Numbered from the stretch's first letter, positions 48,991 to 60,540 are shown. The stretch is 64,000 bases of DNA from Gigaspora margarita (GCA_009809945.1 WTPW01002115.1:40926-104925), one strand, 5' to 3'. Translations and numbers: made by a program. The notes: generated by a model from the letters alone, not told the origin.

Positions 48991-50352
48991 TTCAGTTTTA
49001 GTTTTATTTTTTTTTGTTGTAAAGAATGTATAATAATATATAATAAATAAAATATATTTAATTTAAAATATAATGTATAATAATAATAATAAATAAAAAA
49101 ATATAAAATTTTGTATTAAAATGCGAAACCTTGTGAAAATATGCGAAAACCTGTAAAACATAGTGAAAACCTGTAAAACGTTTAAAAATAAGTATAAAGT
49201 ATAATAGTATTGATTGAATTATTATTCGTGATTTTAATCTGATTACTATCGATTATTACCGATTATTATCGATTACTAACTTAATCGCTAGTCCTCGTCA
49301 GGGGGGATTTTAATCGATTACTAGCCAATAACTGATAAAAATCGATAGTAATCCCCATACAAATTTTGGTGATGTGATTGGCCAAATAATCGATTAGTTG
49401 AATAAATAATAAACAAAACTTGGTAAAATACACATAAAGTAGCAACTAAAATAGCCAGGTTGATATTCTTATATGATAGGTTGATTAAACGACCAATTGC
49501 CTAGTCGATTAATTGACCAATCGACTAGTCGATTAATCGATTAGTTGGCCAATCGACTAATCGATTAGTTGTCTAATCGATTAATCAACTAAGTTGGGTC
49601 TGTAAAATTCAAATCGATTAGTTGTCAACTTTACAACTAATCGATTAATTCAATTTTCGATTTGTATCACTAGTTAGAACTAGACATAGCACGGTAGTTA
49701 AATTTGTGTATATAGCATGATAGTTGGCATTCGGGATGTATAGTAGTTAGATTTGGGTTAGATTTTGGATATAACATGGTAGTTTAATTTAGGACTTTAG
49801 ATTCTAAATATATGTAGTATGATGGGTAAGTTGTTGGTATACGTAGCATAATATAACTATTTATTTGTAATTTTTTTTTAAAATAATAAAATTTATTCAT
49901 CAACTGAATAACTTATTTTAAATACTTCAGTTTTAAAAATTCTTTATTTTTATCACTATACTTATGAACAAAGTGAATTAAATAGAGTAAATCATTATAA
50001 CAACAAGCCACATATCTGCACAAACTTAATTAAATCGGTCGAAAAGTCCTTCAGCTAATTTTTTATCAGTGTATCCTGGATTTAACAACTATTTTAAATC
50101 TTATTGGTTCTATATATACGGGCCAACGGGCTGGGTCAGGCCTAGATAAAGCCCGATCAGCCTGACCTGGGCCCGGCCCATCTAGGTATAACCGGGTTTT
50201 GGTTCGGGTCAGGCTTAGAAATAATTTTACCGGGCTTATGAAAACCTAGCCCGACCCAGCCCATTCTGGACCCTACTTCTAATAATAGTTAGATTATTCA
50301 AATTGCCTTCATAAATGGTGAGATTTTATCAAAAACAATTGGCTAACTATAT

Positions 50353-50878
50353 TTTTTTTTTTTTTTTTTTTTAAGCTTTGGTGAATCTTGTCGTGACTTT
50401 ATTATAAATCTTTATACGAACCCCGGAGGGTATTACATTTTATTAACTATATTAACATGTTTACAAATAGCCTGACTTCACCCGGTTACTACTAATAGCA
50501 CCTAGATGCGACCCACCGCAGTGACCCTCGGAGAGGTCACACGCTGAACACTGAACCGGAATTTCACCTAGACGGGTTGGCGATGTCACGAGTTCATGTA
50601 GTATTATATAAATCCAGACTTGGACCTCACATTACGTTTCGTGACTTCGGTTATTCCAAATCAGGGTCCTAGCACGATTTTCTTCACAGCCACAAATTCT
50701 CAAAATAACAGCTGACCAATTAAGTCCGTCGTATGATGTTCTGGATCTCTGTCTTCCTATAGTGTTTCAATTCCCTAATCAGCTGGCTTTTTTATTTTGC
50801 CTTTGGGAGGAATCGAACTGGCAACTTTGCGATTTGTATCCTCGGAGCATAACTGCTATGCTATCAGCCTGGAGGACC
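50353..50878 (-). mobile_element. tRNA-derived SINE, family B, complete
   Basis: On the minus strand it starts at 50878 with GGTCCTCCAGGCTGATAGCA. An A-box-like TAGCATAGCAG and a B-box GTTCGATTCC lie about 45 bp apart, as in a tRNA gene, followed by a CCTCCCAAAGGC junction. It ends in an A-tail (T-run 50353-50372 on +). A perfect 14-bp duplication TTGGCTAACTATAT flanks it (50339-50352, 50879-50892). It is notably richer in G+C than its surroundings and unrelated to SINE family A outside the tRNA-like head. Confidence 0.85.
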
Positions 50879-51183
50879 TTGGCTAACTATATAAAATCTC
50901 AATTTAAACAAATATTTTTACATAAAGATTCTATATAGTCAGCCAATCATTTTTTAATGATATCTTACTATATACTAGGCCGATTTGGATGAACTAACTA
51001 ATATTAGATGCATCTCAATAAGCTCTACAACTTTCAATTATTGAACATGTATTATTAACTTAGTAAAAAAATTTTTTTAGATAGAAGCATATTACATTTC
51101 GTCTATAGTGATTTTCATATGTGATTTGCATTATATTACACTATGATCACTCTCTAGTTGACTAACAGATTATCAATTAAAAA

Positions 51184-51466
51184 TTTTTTTAAAAAAGAAT
51201 ACTTTTTTTTTTTTTATATATATATTTAGTTACCCAAATTTTAAACATAATCTATTTAAAATTTATTAATTTTATCCACTTTAAATAATATAATATTAAA
51301 AGTATTTATTTACTTTTAATAATATAATATTAAAAGTATTATCTACTATTAAATATACCCCTTTGACCAATATTCATTTTTCAAATATAATATTTTTGTA
51401 AAAAAAGCAATTTTTTTGACCAAAATTTTAATTTAACCTTTATATATATTGTTTGGGGTCCTGTTG
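51184..51466. repeat. AGGACCCC-family element, right half only
   Basis: Collinear with the inverted right half of 53982-54412 (TTAATATTATATTA-type interior, then TTTATATATATTGTTTGGGG and TCCT). The left terminus is missing. Confidence 0.5.
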
Positions 51467-52512
51467 CTATATATAATTTTTCTATTTTTTATAGTATAAT
51501 TATTTAGTTATTCCTTAAACAGTAAGTAATCGCAAGCAAATTTGTCTGTGATTTTTCCTTATGCTATATTATATACAAAATTTTTTAAAATTTAAGCTTC
51601 GTGTAACAAAACTTGTAATATAAATAGCTAATCAACTTTAAAATAAATTTGAACTTTTATTTTTATCTTTTATATGAAATTACATTCTATATACATATTT
51701 ACAAATTAGCTATTTTTAATAATCGTATCGATTTTGCAAAATTTTCTGCTTTATTTTCAATTTTCTTACCATGCTTCAATTATAACTATAAGAAAGCTTA
51801 GCAAGAATTATAAAATTTAATATAAAAAATAGCTAATTATTTTATTTTTGCATTTTTTATTCATAAAATTTTGACTTTACATAAGAACTATTTTTTCAAT
51901 TTATGTATATATTTTACTAATTTAATGCTTATTTATTTAATAAATGTAAAAAAAAAAATATTAATTATTTTTTTTTTTCTGGGTATGATAATCTTTAAAA
52001 CAATCGCTTCTACCCTTGCTACAACATAAGAGAACATTACATGTAATACAATAAATCTGTGATTGTGATGGATTCTTAGGTGCTTTCACATTATTAATAA
52101 TCATCTTATTTTTTTTATTGTTTTTATTTTCATTCTTTTCGTTACACATTTTTTTCACCAAGTATCTGCACTGCATGCAACTATTTCTTTATTCTTGCCA
52201 TTCAGGTAAATGACCATCCGAAGATAACCTCAATAAGGCAAGTTCAAAATTATTTGTTACATACCATTTTGTTGAATGATCATTATTTTTATCATTAAAT
52301 CGTACTAATTTTTCAACTCAGCTTAGTGTATTTGGTTGTTTTATCTGTCTACTTTTTTCCATACTCACATTAATCAAATCCTATACTAGCTGAATTCAAA
52401 AATCTTTATGATTAATATTTTTACTGCTTTTTTTAAAAATTAAATAGAAATTGACATTTGAAGTATCCAATAACTAGTAAAACAATAGCACCCAAGTTCT
52501 TCTTACTGGTAA

Positions 52513-52666
52513 GGGCTATGTTATTAATCACCTGATTATTTTTTATTAGAGACCTACTCCCCTTTTCCCCCTCTTTAATATAGATTTGGTTAGGTTCCTA
52601 TATATAATTTCAACATTTTTTATCCTCCTTCCTCTTTAAAAAATCACCTGATTTTTGTTACTCCTC
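52513..52666. repeat. Harbinger-like MITE, copy 3, inside the piggyBac transposase
   Basis: Ends GGGCTATGTTATTAATCACC and inverted GAGGAGTAACAAAAATCAGG, flanked by TAA (52510-52512, 52667-52669). Confidence 0.75.
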
Positions 52667-53981
52667 TAATTGAATGCTATAATACTCACGAAGCTGATCA
52701 GCTATGTCTACTCCACCCATGTTATGATTATAATCATCAACTATACGAGGAATTGGTAAGGCTTTTTTACTAGCAGCACCAAAAACTGCTTGCACTTTTT
52801 TTGCATTGGTGCTAGTTTTTCAAGAACAATGTCTAATTCTTTTAACTCTATTTTCATTCCCAGTAATTTCATGAATAGTTGTTAACATAGTTACTGGACC
52901 GTTGTCTATCTATAAAAGAGCTAAAACATTATCAACTACTACTTCAAATAATATATCCTACTCTAGTTTTTTATTTGTTTTAAGAATTTTTGAAAATTTT
53001 GTATGATTTGTTCTAACCATTCCACAAGCTCTAAAATTTTTATTGCACAGGTATTGAAAAAGACTAATAGACAAAAAAAGTTGACCATTTAGATATTAAA
53101 AGATTTATTTAAGGGTAATTAGGAAACAAGATAATAAACATTATTTCTGACTTTATTTAAATTAGGAATTTGGTTTACTTTGGGATAATTTTGAATTCAT
53201 GAAATAAAAATAGAAGCATATGTAACTTGTATTACAAAGAGATAAAATCTTATATCTCTCCAGTATGGGCTTGTTTTTGATTCTTACTGTATGCATGCTA
53301 CAATCTAAAACCGTACAATCATTTTGTTGATCGATAAATTAGATGATAGAATACAAATTAATTTAGAAATTGTTTGAATATAGAATACCAATACAAAGGT
53401 GGGATATTATAGTTAAATATATATATAAACCACTTAATTTAAATTAAAAAAAATAAATTAAATAAAAAATTAATAAAAAAATAAATAAAATTAAAAATTT
53501 TTAATAATTTAAATAATTCGAATATAAAAAAAAAATTATTAAAAAAACGTACTTGCTCAAAATGAAGTAATAACATAAAAGTTGTTATTTTGTGCTCTAG
53601 AAATCTATTATCTCTATTTCAGTAATCACTAATACTAGGTAATTTAAAAATACCAGTATATATCAAAATTGCTAACCAAATTTTAAGTTCTCCTACAGTT
53701 AATTTTTCCTATTTATGACCTTCCTCTGCACCTTTTATATAGGCATATTCATTAGTATTCTGAACTATTATGCTTATTTGTTCAGATAAAAAAAAAGAGG
53801 CTAAAAATTAAATATGGCGATAATAATGCAAATTCATATCTAGTAGATAAGTTTAAAGTAAATTCATGTATTGGGCGCAAATGTTGAAATACATTAAAAG
53901 AAGGAGAAAAAGGAAGTTGTATATTTTTGACTTTATAATTTTGACTATTACCACTGCTATAGCTATGACCATGACCATGAC

Positions 53982-54412
53982 AGGACCCCGAACAATATAT
54001 ATAGAGGTTATATTAAAATTTTGGTTAAAAAAAGTACTTTTTTACAAAAATATTATATTTGAAAAGCGAATAATTGGTCAAAAGGTTATATTTAAAAGTG
54101 GATAAAAGCTTTTAATATTATATTATTCAAAGTGGATAAAATTGATAAGTTTTATAAATATTATATTTAAAATTTGGATAACAAAATAAAAAAAAAAAGA
54201 GAGAGAAAAAAATTTTTTTTTTGAAAAAAATTTTTTTAAAAAAAATTTTATAAAAGTTTTTTTAAAGTTATATTTGTTATTTGGATAAAATTAATTAAAT
54301 ATTAAAGCTTATATGCAAAATATAGTTAATTCGTTTAATAAAAAGTAGATAAAAAATTTAAAAAGTTTATATTAAAGCTAATATAACCTCTATATGTATT
54401 GTTCGGGGTCCT
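53982..54412. repeat. AGGACCCC-family MITE with 8-bp duplication
   Basis: Ends AGGACCCCGAACAATATATA and inverted AGGACCCCGAACAATACATA, flanked by ACCATGAC (53974-53981, 54413-54420). It splits the N-terminal coding region of the piggyBac-like transposase. The 8-bp duplication suggests hAT or a related superfamily. Confidence 0.75.
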
Positions 54413-54895
54413 ACCATGACTACAACTATAATTACGAGCATAACCATGACCATGACTACTATCATAGCTTTTAATTCTTTCATTTTCAAGTTGATTGTCT
54501 TGAGCATTATAATTTTCATCTTCATTTGATTTGTTTTGCTTATAATTTTCATGAGTATTATACAATAATTCAACAATATATTTATGATCATCGTTCTGTT
54601 CATCAGAATTTGAGGTTTCCATTATAAAATGCAATAAAAAATTTTTAAAAAAACAAAATCAGTTTTGAATAAAAATAGTTTACATGGGAAAATTTTAAAA
54701 AAATTCTTTAGATAGTGCTTTTTGAAACAATAAGTAAGTATTTAATTAAATAATTAATTATGTTAACAGAATGTAAATCAATACGTAACTAATGCAAAAA
54801 AATGATTGGACAATTTTTGTAAAAAAATATAAATCGATCTATGTTCAAATTTAGAAATCGCAGGCAAATTTGCCTGCAAAACTGTTTAAGGGATA

Positions 54896-55717
54896 ATTTA
54901 ACACCTAGTATATTAAACATGGGTTTTGTATAACATGTAAATTAAAATAATTTTTATCAAATAAACAAAGAAATAAATAAAATTTTTACTAATATTAGGG
55001 TTAGAGTTAAGGCTTAGAATAGTTAGAAGCATATTTTATACTAAAACTTTATGAGAAATTTTTTTTATTAGAGCCCCAAAGATGATTTTATAAACAAAAT
55101 TTTAAAATATTATTAATTTTTTGTTTTTTTGCTTTATTTTTGTTGTACAAAAAACGATCTGCATATAATCTACAAAGTGCATTTAATTCGATATTTTGAT
55201 TGACTTTTATATTTGTTTTGTATAACCAAGTATTAATACATCTAGTGTCCAAATAGAAATTGTCTTTAGTTATTTATCTATTTATTTATATATTTATTTG
55301 TTGTTATACTATATATTGGTATTTGTATTATTGCCTGTAAACTGTTTACTTTATTTTATTATCTTTATATAATTGTTATTATAGGTTGTTATACATATGA
55401 TTATTCTGTATTAATAAATTGTTATATATAATATCATTCTGTTAGTATATTAAATTTGTTAATAGATGAGTATAAACAGTTTTAGAATAGTATGAGATTA
55501 GAATTATAAAAAAAACCTTTTGTACCAATATGATCTACTATCATATTTTTAATATCTATTTAATAAAAAGTCTTTTTATTTTGAATTGCTTCTAAAAAGA
55601 TCTATCTATTTGAATATTTGTTTATACTTGGTAATAACAATAAAACCAAATTGTCTACTTGAAGAAATCTAATAAAAAATTATCTATATTTTACAAAATT
55701 TAAGTTCTAATTCATAG
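54896..55717. other. A+T-rich, no gene seen
   Basis: T- and A-runs with short repeats such as TTGTTATA; no coding frame or terminus was recognised. Confidence 0.4.
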
Positions 55718-55719
55718 TA

Positions 55720-55913
55720 CAGTCGACCTCCTATAAGATTACACATTTTTTGACTTAAGAACTTTTTTAAAATGTGTTTATTAAAGTAACTGTGCTTTTA
55801 TCGAGGTATTTTTATATGTTTAATAGTAAATTAACTTTAACAAAAATGTGATATAGAGAGGGGTTTTTATATGATGTGATTGTAGGGGAGGTGATCTTAT
55901 GGGAGGTCGACTG
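55720..55913. repeat. pogo-family MITE sharing ends with the 24778-29524 element
   Basis: Ends CAGTCGACCTCCTATAAGAT and inverted CAGTCGACCTCCCATAAGAT, flanked by TA (55718-55719, 55914-55915). The first nine bases CAGTCGACC equal those of the complete pogo-like element, so it may be mobilised by a related transposase. Confidence 0.75.
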
Positions 55914-55915
55914 TA

Positions 55916-56399
55916 TTTTTATTAAACTATATTTCAATTTATGAGTTTATATATTTTGACAAGTTTATATTTTCGTAATTGTTAAACAAATATTTTAATC
56001 AATACATTTACAATAAAAATGAAATATTAGTACCAAATTCAACAATAAAAATAAAATTTAAAGTTATATTTAGCTTTGAAAGTTCAATATTTTATACCTT
56101 TTATGTACTATTTTTTATACATACTTAATCCTGTATCTATTTTTTTTTTATTCTTATCAATGAAATACTGTTTTGAGTAGATAGAAAATTTATTAAAAAA
56201 ATTAAAATTAATATCACATATAAAGAAAAAAAACAAACAAAATTTATTCTAAGTTTATATTTTTGTATGTCTTTTGGGTTCCAACAAAAATTCAAACCAA
56301 TATTATTGCACAATCATTCTTTAACTTACTGCTTTAAAAGTAAATAAAAAATAAATAAAATTAGAATCTGAATTGTGAGCTAGTGATACAAAATTGCTA
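55916..56399. other. A+T-rich, no gene seen
   Basis: Homopolymer-rich sequence without recognisable features. Confidence 0.4.
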
Positions 56400-56660
56400 G
56401 CAAAAGAAACAGAAATCAGAGGGTTTAAATAGATAATGCTAATATATGAATTGCAGATATAGTAGCTAGTATAAAATCTTAAAGTAGCTATGGCAATCAA
56501 AAGTTGCAAGCATGACTAGTTGTACTCTCATCATTGTAACAAATACCAGTGATCCTTATGTAAATTACTAATAGTTCTAATATTTTGAATAAAAATTTTC
56601 TGGTTCCAATATAAATACTTTGAATTCAAAAAGATAAAAAAAAAATAAATAAAAAAAAAA
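56400..56660 (+). mobile_element. SINE family A, diverged 3' copy 4
   Basis: The blocks GAGGGTTTAAATAGATAATG, GCAAGCATGACTAGTTGTAC and an A-rich tail from about 56632 match the family 3' half at lower identity than copies 5 and 6. Confidence 0.5.
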
Positions 56661-59544
56661 GAAAACAAAACAAGCAACTCTATATTTATTTTTCTTAAAA
56701 CTCTTTTTTATTTAAAAGAAGAATGAACTAAAATAAGACAAAAAAAGTTTTGTATTTCAAAAGATCATTTTATCTCAAGTCTAAAAATTTCAGTAAAATA
56801 AGATCTAAAAAGAAAAGAAATATTAATAAAGACCAAAAAATAAAAATCTTATAAAAAGTTATCTAAAAACAAGCCCTAAGAATCTTGGTCTAATATAGTT
56901 AAAAGAGCTCTATTTATAGTACCAGACTAGAGAACCTTAGTTTTCATCTTGTTTATAAAAAAAATAAAATAAAGGGTTTAAGTTTTCATACACTCACACA
57001 GTTATACACCTCTGTGATTGACCAATCAAATTTGACATAGAAATAACAAATTTTTCAAGTCTTCTACACGAAATTATATAATTTTTTTTTGTCTATTACA
57101 TTTTATTATAAAAAAAAATCAAAATTGATACAAAATCAACACCCAATATTTTTTTTATAAATATTATTACATTTTATTATAAAAAAAAAAGAACAGAATC
57201 GATACCCAAATACCCAATTACAATTAAACTTCTAGCTTAACCATAGTATACTTGAAGCAACAAAGAAATGATAATATCTGAAGCAATAGCAAAACACAAA
57301 ATAAATGACTATATACAGCATACCCAAAGCCATATTGTACGTTTTGGCTGTTCACAGCCTTTTTTGGCTTGTCCATGTCCAAAATTGTCCAAACGTCCAA
57401 GATTATCCAAAGCTTGTACAGGCTTTAATAATTAATAAATCTATCTAAAAAATATATAACTATATATTTTTTTAGGTGCTGAACACATTTTAGTTAAAAT
57501 TAAAATAGGTTACCTTAATAAAATTTTAAGTAATTTTACTTTATTTAATTGTTCAAAATCATTCAAAATTGTCAAATCATTGTCCAAAGCTGTCCCATAA
57601 CAACACTACCAAAGCAATAATATATAGCATATCCAAAGTAGTGACAAAATATCAAGAAATGATGATACACTACCAAAAAAAAGATTTTACCATTGAAATC
57701 AAAGGCACTATCAAATAATAAGTGATGAAAACACAAATGATGATAGTACAATATAAAACAAAAAAACTGTTAATATACTGTAAAAAAAAAACAAACAAAA
57801 AACCCAAAAAACCAAAAGAGACAACCCATTTAATAAAAAAATACAAAACTACCTAAAAGAGAAACTTACAAGACCACTTACTAGAAAAATGCCTTCTACA
57901 AACCCAACAAAACAAAACAAAACCTATATGTAAGAACACCTAAGAAAATAAAATGAATTATTTTAAAGGAATGTTTGAATAACAAAAAAAAATATACAAA
58001 ATTAATTTAGAAAATATATAAAGATATACGAAAGAAACTATACAAGACAACTATACAAAAATGTATGAGATCATCTACTGGAGAAACATACAAGACCAAC
58101 TACTTGAGAAACATACAAGAACATGTTAAAAAACATATTATTCTAGAAAACAGTAAAGAGCTACAAACAACCATTCCACTAAAGACATGCAAGACCATGT
58201 TTAATCTAAAACAGCCAGCACCAATGATAAATACTATGACAACAATTGAGACAACACTAACAATGATACCAACAATGATACCAACAACAATACCAACTAT
58301 GGCACCAAAACTAAAAAGTGATGAGCTAAAAAGAAAAAAAATTAGTAAGCAAAAGCAAAAATCAAAACAAAAAAAAAAAACAAAAAATTAATTTTTTATC
58401 TTTGATGATCAATTATTTATATGCATGCATATAGGGTGCACAACTATGCAGGTGTGTGAAAACCATTTTTTCTAAAATAAATACTTCTCTAAATTTTTAT
58501 GAACCAAACTTAAAATAGCAATAGTTGTATTACAAAGATCTAGAAAAGTAAATCATAGAAAGAATAATTTAGCAAATGAACAAAAAAATTGAAATAAAAA
58601 AAAATTAAAATAAAAATATTTATCTAAAACAAAAAGAACAAAAAAAAACAAAGCTAGTAAAAAAAATTTTTGAAAATGGATCAAGTTAGTGTATTATTAA
58701 TAAATAATAATTTTATAATCATATAAAAAAAGTTAAAGTTATGATAAAAAGATAAAAAAAAATATCTATATATTTAATTTATAATAGTTTACCAAATAAA
58801 TTCAAAAGTTACTTCAATTTCTATAAAGCTCTGAAAAAATCTAATAATAAAAAAAGGTTTTTAAAAAAAAAAAAATAATTAGTAAAGTAATATATATAGC
58901 AAAAAGAAAGCAAATAAAGATTAAAAACTTATTTGCTATATATTAAACCACAATATGAGATCAAGTAATAATAAAAAACAATAAGTAACCAATATTAAAA
59001 AATATGATAATAATCTTGAATTGTTACAATAGTTTTGTATAAAGATATGATACATTATATAAAAAGGATTATAAACTGTGATTACAAGAAATACTAGCTC
59101 TTTAATATATTTTTTCAAAATTAAAAGTAATCTATTTTTTAATATATAGTTTGTTTTTATTAAAAATCAAAACAAAGTACAAATCCAAAAAGTATAAAAA
59201 AAAAAAGAATTTTGTTTAAAATTAAATAGATTTAGAAATTTTAGTTTAATAAAAATTGTATAAATATATTTGAGGCTAGCAATATACAAATATGTAGTAA
59301 TTGTAGCAAGAAATACTATACCCAGATTTTGAGTAGAATTGGAATTTTTTTTATTAAATTTTGTTTTGAATAGAATTTTTTTAAATTAAATTTTAGGTAA
59401 TAAACCTTAATTTTGGTTCACAGAAGTTACTTTAGAGAAAGATACTATTATACTTAAAAAATTTTTTTAGTTAATACAGTGCATAAATTCTTATATTAAT
59501 ATATAAAATATATAATCTTTAAAAGCTTATAAATAAAAAACTAT
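56661..59544. other. A-rich region with short repeats, no gene seen
   Basis: 57087-57200 has a direct duplication of TTACATTTTATTATAAAAAA plus following sequence. 57340-57600 has several TTGTCCAAA/TTATCCAAAG motifs. The 108-codon frame at 58065-58391 is low-complexity (Thr, Lys, Met, Ile) with imperfect ACAATGATACCA repeats and is probably not a gene. Confidence 0.4.
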
Positions 59545-59796
59545 AGACCAGAGGGTTTAAATAGGTAACCCCCTAGTTGGGTTGCAGCTATGGCAATTAG
59601 TATAGAACCTTCGGGTGGACTACTTAAATTAGACAACAAAAAGTTGTATGTGTGGCTAGTTGTACTCTCATCAATATAACAAATATCAGGTGCTCAAAGA
59701 GGTGCCCTTGATCCGTTTGCTTGAATAAACACTTTTACCTTATAGCAGTAACTTTGATACAAAAAAAAAATAAATAAAAAAAAATAAATAAAAAAC
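59545..59796 (+). mobile_element. SINE family A, 5'-truncated copy 5
   Basis: It contains GACCAGAGGGTTTAAATAGG, CCCTAGTTGGGTTGCAGC, GGCTAGTTGTACTCTCATC and the terminal GCAGTAACTTTGATAC followed by an A-rich tail at 59761-59796. This copy defines the 3' end of the family. Confidence 0.7.
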
Positions 59797-59899
59797 TAAA
59801 ATAGTTATAAATCAAATCTCTTTATAAAATAATAAATCAAATCTAAAAAACAAAGTAATAAAGTTTATTTTTTAAATTAATTAGTATTTAATAGAGTTA

Positions 59900-60540
59900 C
59901 TATATGTGTCTAAAAATAAGCTACCTTTTTTGGCCAAAAAATTATACAAAAAAATATGAGGTAGCTTATTTTCAAAATATTAAATTTTTTAAAAAAATTG
60001 AAAAACGTACTAATAAAAAGTTGTCTAAATGATACCAAATTTTTATTATTAATATATTTCGATGTTCTGAACAAGTTTAATTAATAGTACTTTTAAGTTT
60101 ATTTAGTAAAATTTGGAGTTTTATATGTAGCAACCACTAACGAATTTTTTAAGTTTTTTAAAAAAAATCAGGCTGGGTAGCTTATTTTAGGTATGGTTCA
60201 TGTCACTTATAGTCATCAAAGAAAATTCATATAAATTCAAATAGCATCTTGTCTTTTAATTTGAGTGATATTAAAAATAAAACTGTAAAAATAGTAAATT
60301 AAATGCTGCTTTTTCAGATTTATGGATTATTTTTTTCTGTAATTTGTTATTTTATAATATATTAAAGGTTAAATTTAATCAATTTTTCAAATTTCAGACT
60401 AAATATGAATATTTCTTAGGTGGCGTTAATTTTGACCAATAATAACCAAGATACGTGACTAAATTAGATAAAAATTTTGAAATAATTTATATTTTTTGAT
60501 GTAACGTGAACCATAGTAGCTTATTTTTGAACATATATGA
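59900..60540. repeat. ATAAGCTAC MITE split by another element
   Basis: Ends CTATATGTGTCTAAAAATAA and TTATTTTTGAACATATATGA, flanked by TA (59898-59899, 60541-60542). Taking out 60194-60513 restores a 320-bp element like 32618-32937. Confidence 0.65.
60194..60513. repeat. TA-flanked MITE nested in the ATAAGCTAC MITE
   Basis: Ends TGGTTCATGTCACTTATAG and inverted TGGTTCACGTTACATCAAAA, with TA on both sides (60192-60193, 60514-60515). Non-coding. Confidence 0.65.

Larger units (their letters stand above)
46903..49672. mobile_element. second hAT-like element nested in the first
   Basis: The ends TAGTGATACAAATTGATGAA and, inverted, TAGTGATACAAATCGAAAAT are flanked by a perfect 8-bp duplication GTTAGAAC (46895-46902, 49673-49680). 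Subterminal arrays of AATCGATTAGTTG occur at both ends (about 46930-47050 and 49480-49640), typical of transposase-binding repeats. The centre holds ATCGATATATA repeats, a gap and minisatellites. No transposase frame is readable in the sequenced part. Confidence 0.75.
46019..50275. mobile_element. hAT-like element, 4.3 kb, no transposase visible
   Basis: The ends TAGGGTCTAAAATCGGGCTG and, inverted, TAGGGTCCAGAATGGGCTGG are flanked by CCTCTAAT (46011-46018) and CTTCTAAT (50276-50283), an 8-bp duplication with one change. Both subterminal regions are rich in GGCCCGGGC/AGCCCGAC. The interior has imperfect tandem repeats GTAGTTAGATTCAGGATG (46630-46900 and 49680-49820) and a second element at 46903-49672. 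No transposase frame is visible; a non-autonomous element is likely. Confidence 0.75.
45890..51165. repeat. fold-back repeat split by a hAT element and a SINE
   Basis: The left arm at 45900-46018 (ACTATAGATGAAATATGG, then AGTTAATGATACATGTC) continues at 50284-50338. It pairs inverted with 50893-51120. Removing 46019-50283 and 50353-50892 restores a simple palindrome of about 0.45 kb, so both insertions are younger than the fold-back. Confidence 0.6.
51961..54634 (-). pseudogene. piggyBac-type transposase, interrupted
   Basis: DDE_Tnp_1_7-like blocks appear in order on the minus strand. 54634-54413: acidic, hydrophilic N-terminus starting METSNSDEQNDD. About 53780-53540: QNTNEYAYIKGAEEG, then LTVGELKIWLAILIYTGIFK and P.ISDY, the classic start of the catalytic region. 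52760-52690: IVDDYNHNMGGVDIADQLREY, carrying the last conserved Asp region. Beyond the nested MITE, RRTWVLLFY and LLDTSNVNFYL. Finally a C-terminal zinc-ribbon-like CITCNVLLCCSKGRSDCFKD with YHT (52085-51975). Several stops and two MITE insertions show it is dead. Homology to piggyBac rests on the MGGVD..D block plus the Cys-rich tail. Confidence 0.8.
51511..54893 (-). mobile_element. piggyBac-like transposon, full length but decayed
   Basis: The ends TTCCTTAAACAGTAAG and, inverted, TCCCTTAAACAGTTTTGC are flanked by TA (51509-51510, 54894-54895). Subterminal palindromes CAGGCAAATTTGCCTG (right) and CAAGCAAATTTGTCTG (left) lie about 22-25 bp inside the ends. It encodes a decayed piggyBac-type transposase on the minus strand and is interrupted by MITEs at 52513-52666 and 53982-54412. 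The three MITEs with the same ends (10142-10795, 35421-36076, 62574-63361) are presumably its non-autonomous derivatives. Confidence 0.8.

Noticed and set aside
50806-50878. Functional tRNA gene on the minus strand
   Set aside because: Has A and B boxes, but it is continuous with a SINE body, A-tail and target duplication, so it is the SINE head.
58065-58391. 108-codon Thr/Lys-rich frame
   Set aside because: Low-complexity sequence driven by short ACAATGATACCA-like repeats.
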